In this document: in pieces, positions 32,931 to 34,373 of the stretch
How the letters are laid out: the number at the start of each line of letters is the position of its first letter
Position numbering within the stretch: the stretch's first letter is position 1
NCBI RefSeq assembly: GCF_017312405.1
Contig: NZ_BLTG01000082.1
Location: 1 to 34,373 of the forward strand
Length of the DNA: 34,373 nucleotides
Source of the DNA: Mycobacterium sp. PO1
GTDB taxonomy: Bacteria > Actinomycetota > Actinomycetes > Mycobacteriales > Mycobacteriaceae
Direction of reading: 5' to 3'
The notes under the pieces: generated by a model
Told to the model about the DNA's origin: nothing
The model's input: the letters and a program-made list of their open reading frames with translations, nothing else
Database searches by the model: none
Translations under genes and position numbers: made by a program

Positions 32931-34352
32931 CTAGAAAGGCGGGGGGTCGGCATCCCAGCGACGCTTGTTGACGCCGCGTTCCCAGTTGATGCGGTACGCG
33001 CGGTCCTGGGCGCGAGTCCGCTGCCGAGTCGGCATCGCCAGCCTGCGAGTCGGGTCTCCTGACTGCGGCGCTTCGGGGATGGCCCCAGAGATGGTCAACG
33101 TCTCGGTCGGTGTCGCCAGCTGCGGGAAGAACAGGGAGCCTTGTGGTTTGGTGGTGTATCGCCGCCCGGACGGGGAGACGAAGATCATGGTGCCGTCCGG
33201 CAGTTGTCGTTCACGCCAACCGTCCGGGCCGCTGAAGAAGGTTTTGATCAGGTGGTGGGTCCTGCAGTAGAGCTTGCAGTTCGACGGGTGGGTGGGCCCG
33301 ACCGGGTGGGGCACGGTGTGGTCGATGTCGCACCGCTCGGCGGGCACGGAGCAACCCGGCCACCGACACGTCAAATCGCGGCAGCGGAGGAAACGCGTCA
33401 TCGGAGCCGAGGGGCGGTATTGCGGTTCGGCACGCAGGTCGCTGGCCTGCGGCACTGTCTTGATGCGCGCTGTGCGGGCAAGGGCGGAGACGACCTCGGC
33501 GGTCACCGCACCGATGCCGGGCTGATATCCGGGTCGTGGGCCCTCACCACGGACCGTGGCCTGTTCGGCGATCACGTAGACGACGCTGTCGACGGTTTTC
33601 GGCGCTACCTCGGGGCCGGCCGGGCAGTCGGCAGATCCGCAGAGACACTCCATCACGGTCTGGCCCCGCGACAATGCGCCCACCGCGTCGGCGCGGCGTT
33701 GACGCTTCGTGCGCGGGTCGTCGCGACACACCGTCGCGGCCAGCTCGTCGAGCCGCCGGTCGAACGCCGCGCCGTCCAAACCCCTGATATTGCCGGATAT
33801 CTCGGCGGTCCCACCGTTGCCCGGGTGAACGTCGACATGCCGGTCGGCGTCACGGTGCCGACTGATGCGTAGCGCCTCAGGATCGACGTCGAGGACCATC
33901 CAGTCGACGAGCTCGGCAATTCGGTCCCGGGACAGGCGGTTCCAGTGCGGCGCCCGCCCGGCAAGCTCGGCATCGAGCACCTGCAGGATCTCTGGATCAG
34001 TGATCAGGCCGGTGCGAAAATCGATTGCCGTGATGATCCGGTAGTCGACATCACCGTCCCAGAACACCTGAGCGAGCTTGGGAAACCGCTCCAGCAAGTT
34101 CTTGCCGTACTCCATCTGCGCTGACGCGCGACCCCTGCTGATGCCCAGCTCCGCACCGACCTCGGCGGCAACCGCCTCCCAATTGTCGATGCACCACTGC
34201 TGCTCATCCTCACCCGAGACGGCGATACGCCGCTGGCAAAGCCGGCCGGCCGCGATCAGCCGGCGTGCGACCGCTCGACGCTCACCTCGCTGGGCGTCCG
34301 ACATGGCGGCGAGCAATTCCGCCTCACCGACGCCGGCCAATTTGTCGAACAT
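32931..34352 (-). CDS. 13E12/DUF222 HNH endonuclease-domain protein
   Basis: A 473-residue protein of the mycobacterial 13E12 repeat family. The N-terminal two thirds form the helical DUF222 domain. A C-terminal HNH motif follows: CRWPGC, then CDIDHTVPHPVGPTHPSN and CRTHH, with paired cysteines and histidines that would bind structural zinc and a catalytic metal. The tail ends in DADPPPF. ATG 34352 has an AGGAG site 8 nt upstream (34361-34365). These genes occur in several diverged copies per genome; in M. tuberculosis REP13E12 copies are targets of the phiRv1 prophage integrase. Cellular role is unknown; DNA repair or mobile nuclease are suggestions. Confidence 0.93.
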   Translation of the reverse strand: MFDKLAGVGEAELLAAMSDAQRGERRAVARRLIAAGRLCQRRIAVSGEDEQQWCIDNWEAVAAEVGAELGISRGRASAQMEYGKNLLERFPKLAQVFWDGDVDYRIITAIDFRTGLITDPEILQVLDAELAGRAPHWNRLSRDRIAELVDWMVLDVDPEALRISRHRDADRHVDVHPGNGGTAEISGNIRGLDGAAFDRRLDELAATVCRDDPRTKRQRRADAVGALSRGQTVMECLCGSADCPAGPEVAPKTVDSVVYVIAEQATVRGEGPRPGYQPGIGAVTAEVVSALARTARIKTVPQASDLRAEPQYRPSAPMTRFLRCRDLTCRWPGCSVPAERCDIDHTVPHPVGPTHPSNCKLYCRTHHLIKTFFSGPDGWRERQLPDGTMIFVSPSGRRYTTKPQGSLFFPQLATPTETLTISGAIPEAPQSGDPTRRLAMPTRQRTRAQDRAYRINWERGVNKRRWDADPPPF

Positions 34353-34373
34353 GTGTGGCGCTCCTAGTGTTCT

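Noticed and set aside
34334..34355. Possible LexA (SOS) box over the start of the DUF222 gene, with TCGAAC at 34345-34350
   Set aside because: Some M. tuberculosis 13E12 genes have LexA sites, but here only one half-site fits; the second half matches at two of six positions and the upstream region is cut by the window edge.

Overview
The window is GC-rich chromosomal DNA from a Mycobacterium, most likely a fast-growing Mycolicibacterium-type species. The proteins closely resemble M. tuberculosis ones (FGD1, PknG, GlnH, MutT3, LpqL, ThiC/D/E/G/O/S). The core order fgd1-pta-ackA / pknG-glnH-glnX / mutT3 / thiE / thiO-thiS-thiG / lpqL / hydrolase-thiD-thiC matches the Rv0406c-Rv0423c block of M. 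tuberculosis as I remember it, read here in the opposite orientation. No tRNA, rRNA, CRISPR array, insertion sequence or prophage is visible. No stretch above 300 bases lacks a gene; the largest gap is 262 bp, at 25342-25603.

Layout. 1-2288: the 3' end of a gene possibly of the 13E12/DUF222 type, a small Cys-rich conserved protein, and a 14-TM MFS exporter facing left. 2289-5542: a promoter and TPP riboswitch, then thiC, thiD and an alpha/beta hydrolase joined by overlapping stop/start codons. 5550-11118: an accessory block with an FAD monooxygenase and small membrane protein, a fused double-TetR regulator, and a divergent APC permease plus UraA-type permease. 11072-19382 (minus strand): a second TPP riboswitch heading nine tightly packed genes, thiO-thiS-thiG-SGNH hydrolase-ABC ATPase-ABC permease-epoxide-hydrolase-like enzyme-lpqL-lpqL paralogue. 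thiE diverges from it. 20098-26062: mutT3, then glnX-glnH-pknG, a hairpin terminator and a STAS-domain gene. 25997-31309 (minus strand): fgd1, an EEP-fold membrane protein, pta and ackA. 31333-32953: a metallo-beta-lactamase-fold protein, a small membrane protein and a GNAT acetyltransferase. 32931-34352: a 13E12/DUF222 HNH protein.

How the genes work together. The two riboswitch operons plus thiE cover HMP-P synthesis (ThiC), its second phosphorylation (ThiD), thiazole synthesis (ThiO, ThiS, ThiG) and coupling (ThiE). The minus-strand riboswitch also appears to place an ABC exporter, three hydrolases and surface peptidases under thiamine control. GlnX-GlnH-PknG is the known aspartate/glutamate-sensing pathway. 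Pta-AckA handles acetyl-CoA/acetate interconversion and FGD1 reduces cofactor F420.

Most striking observations: (i) the nine-gene riboswitch-headed operon; (ii) two unrelated divergent gene pairs with the same 23-bp intergenic layout, in which the two candidate -10 hexamers share one TA step and each lies 6-7 nt from its start codon; (iii) one of these sits on a perfect 12-bp palindrome beside a regulator with two TetR domains in one chain; (iv) five convergent pairs overlap at their 3' ends and a sixth is separated by a single base. Most genes here are recognisable and I see no clearly unprecedented system. The best candidates for something undescribed are (i) and (ii).
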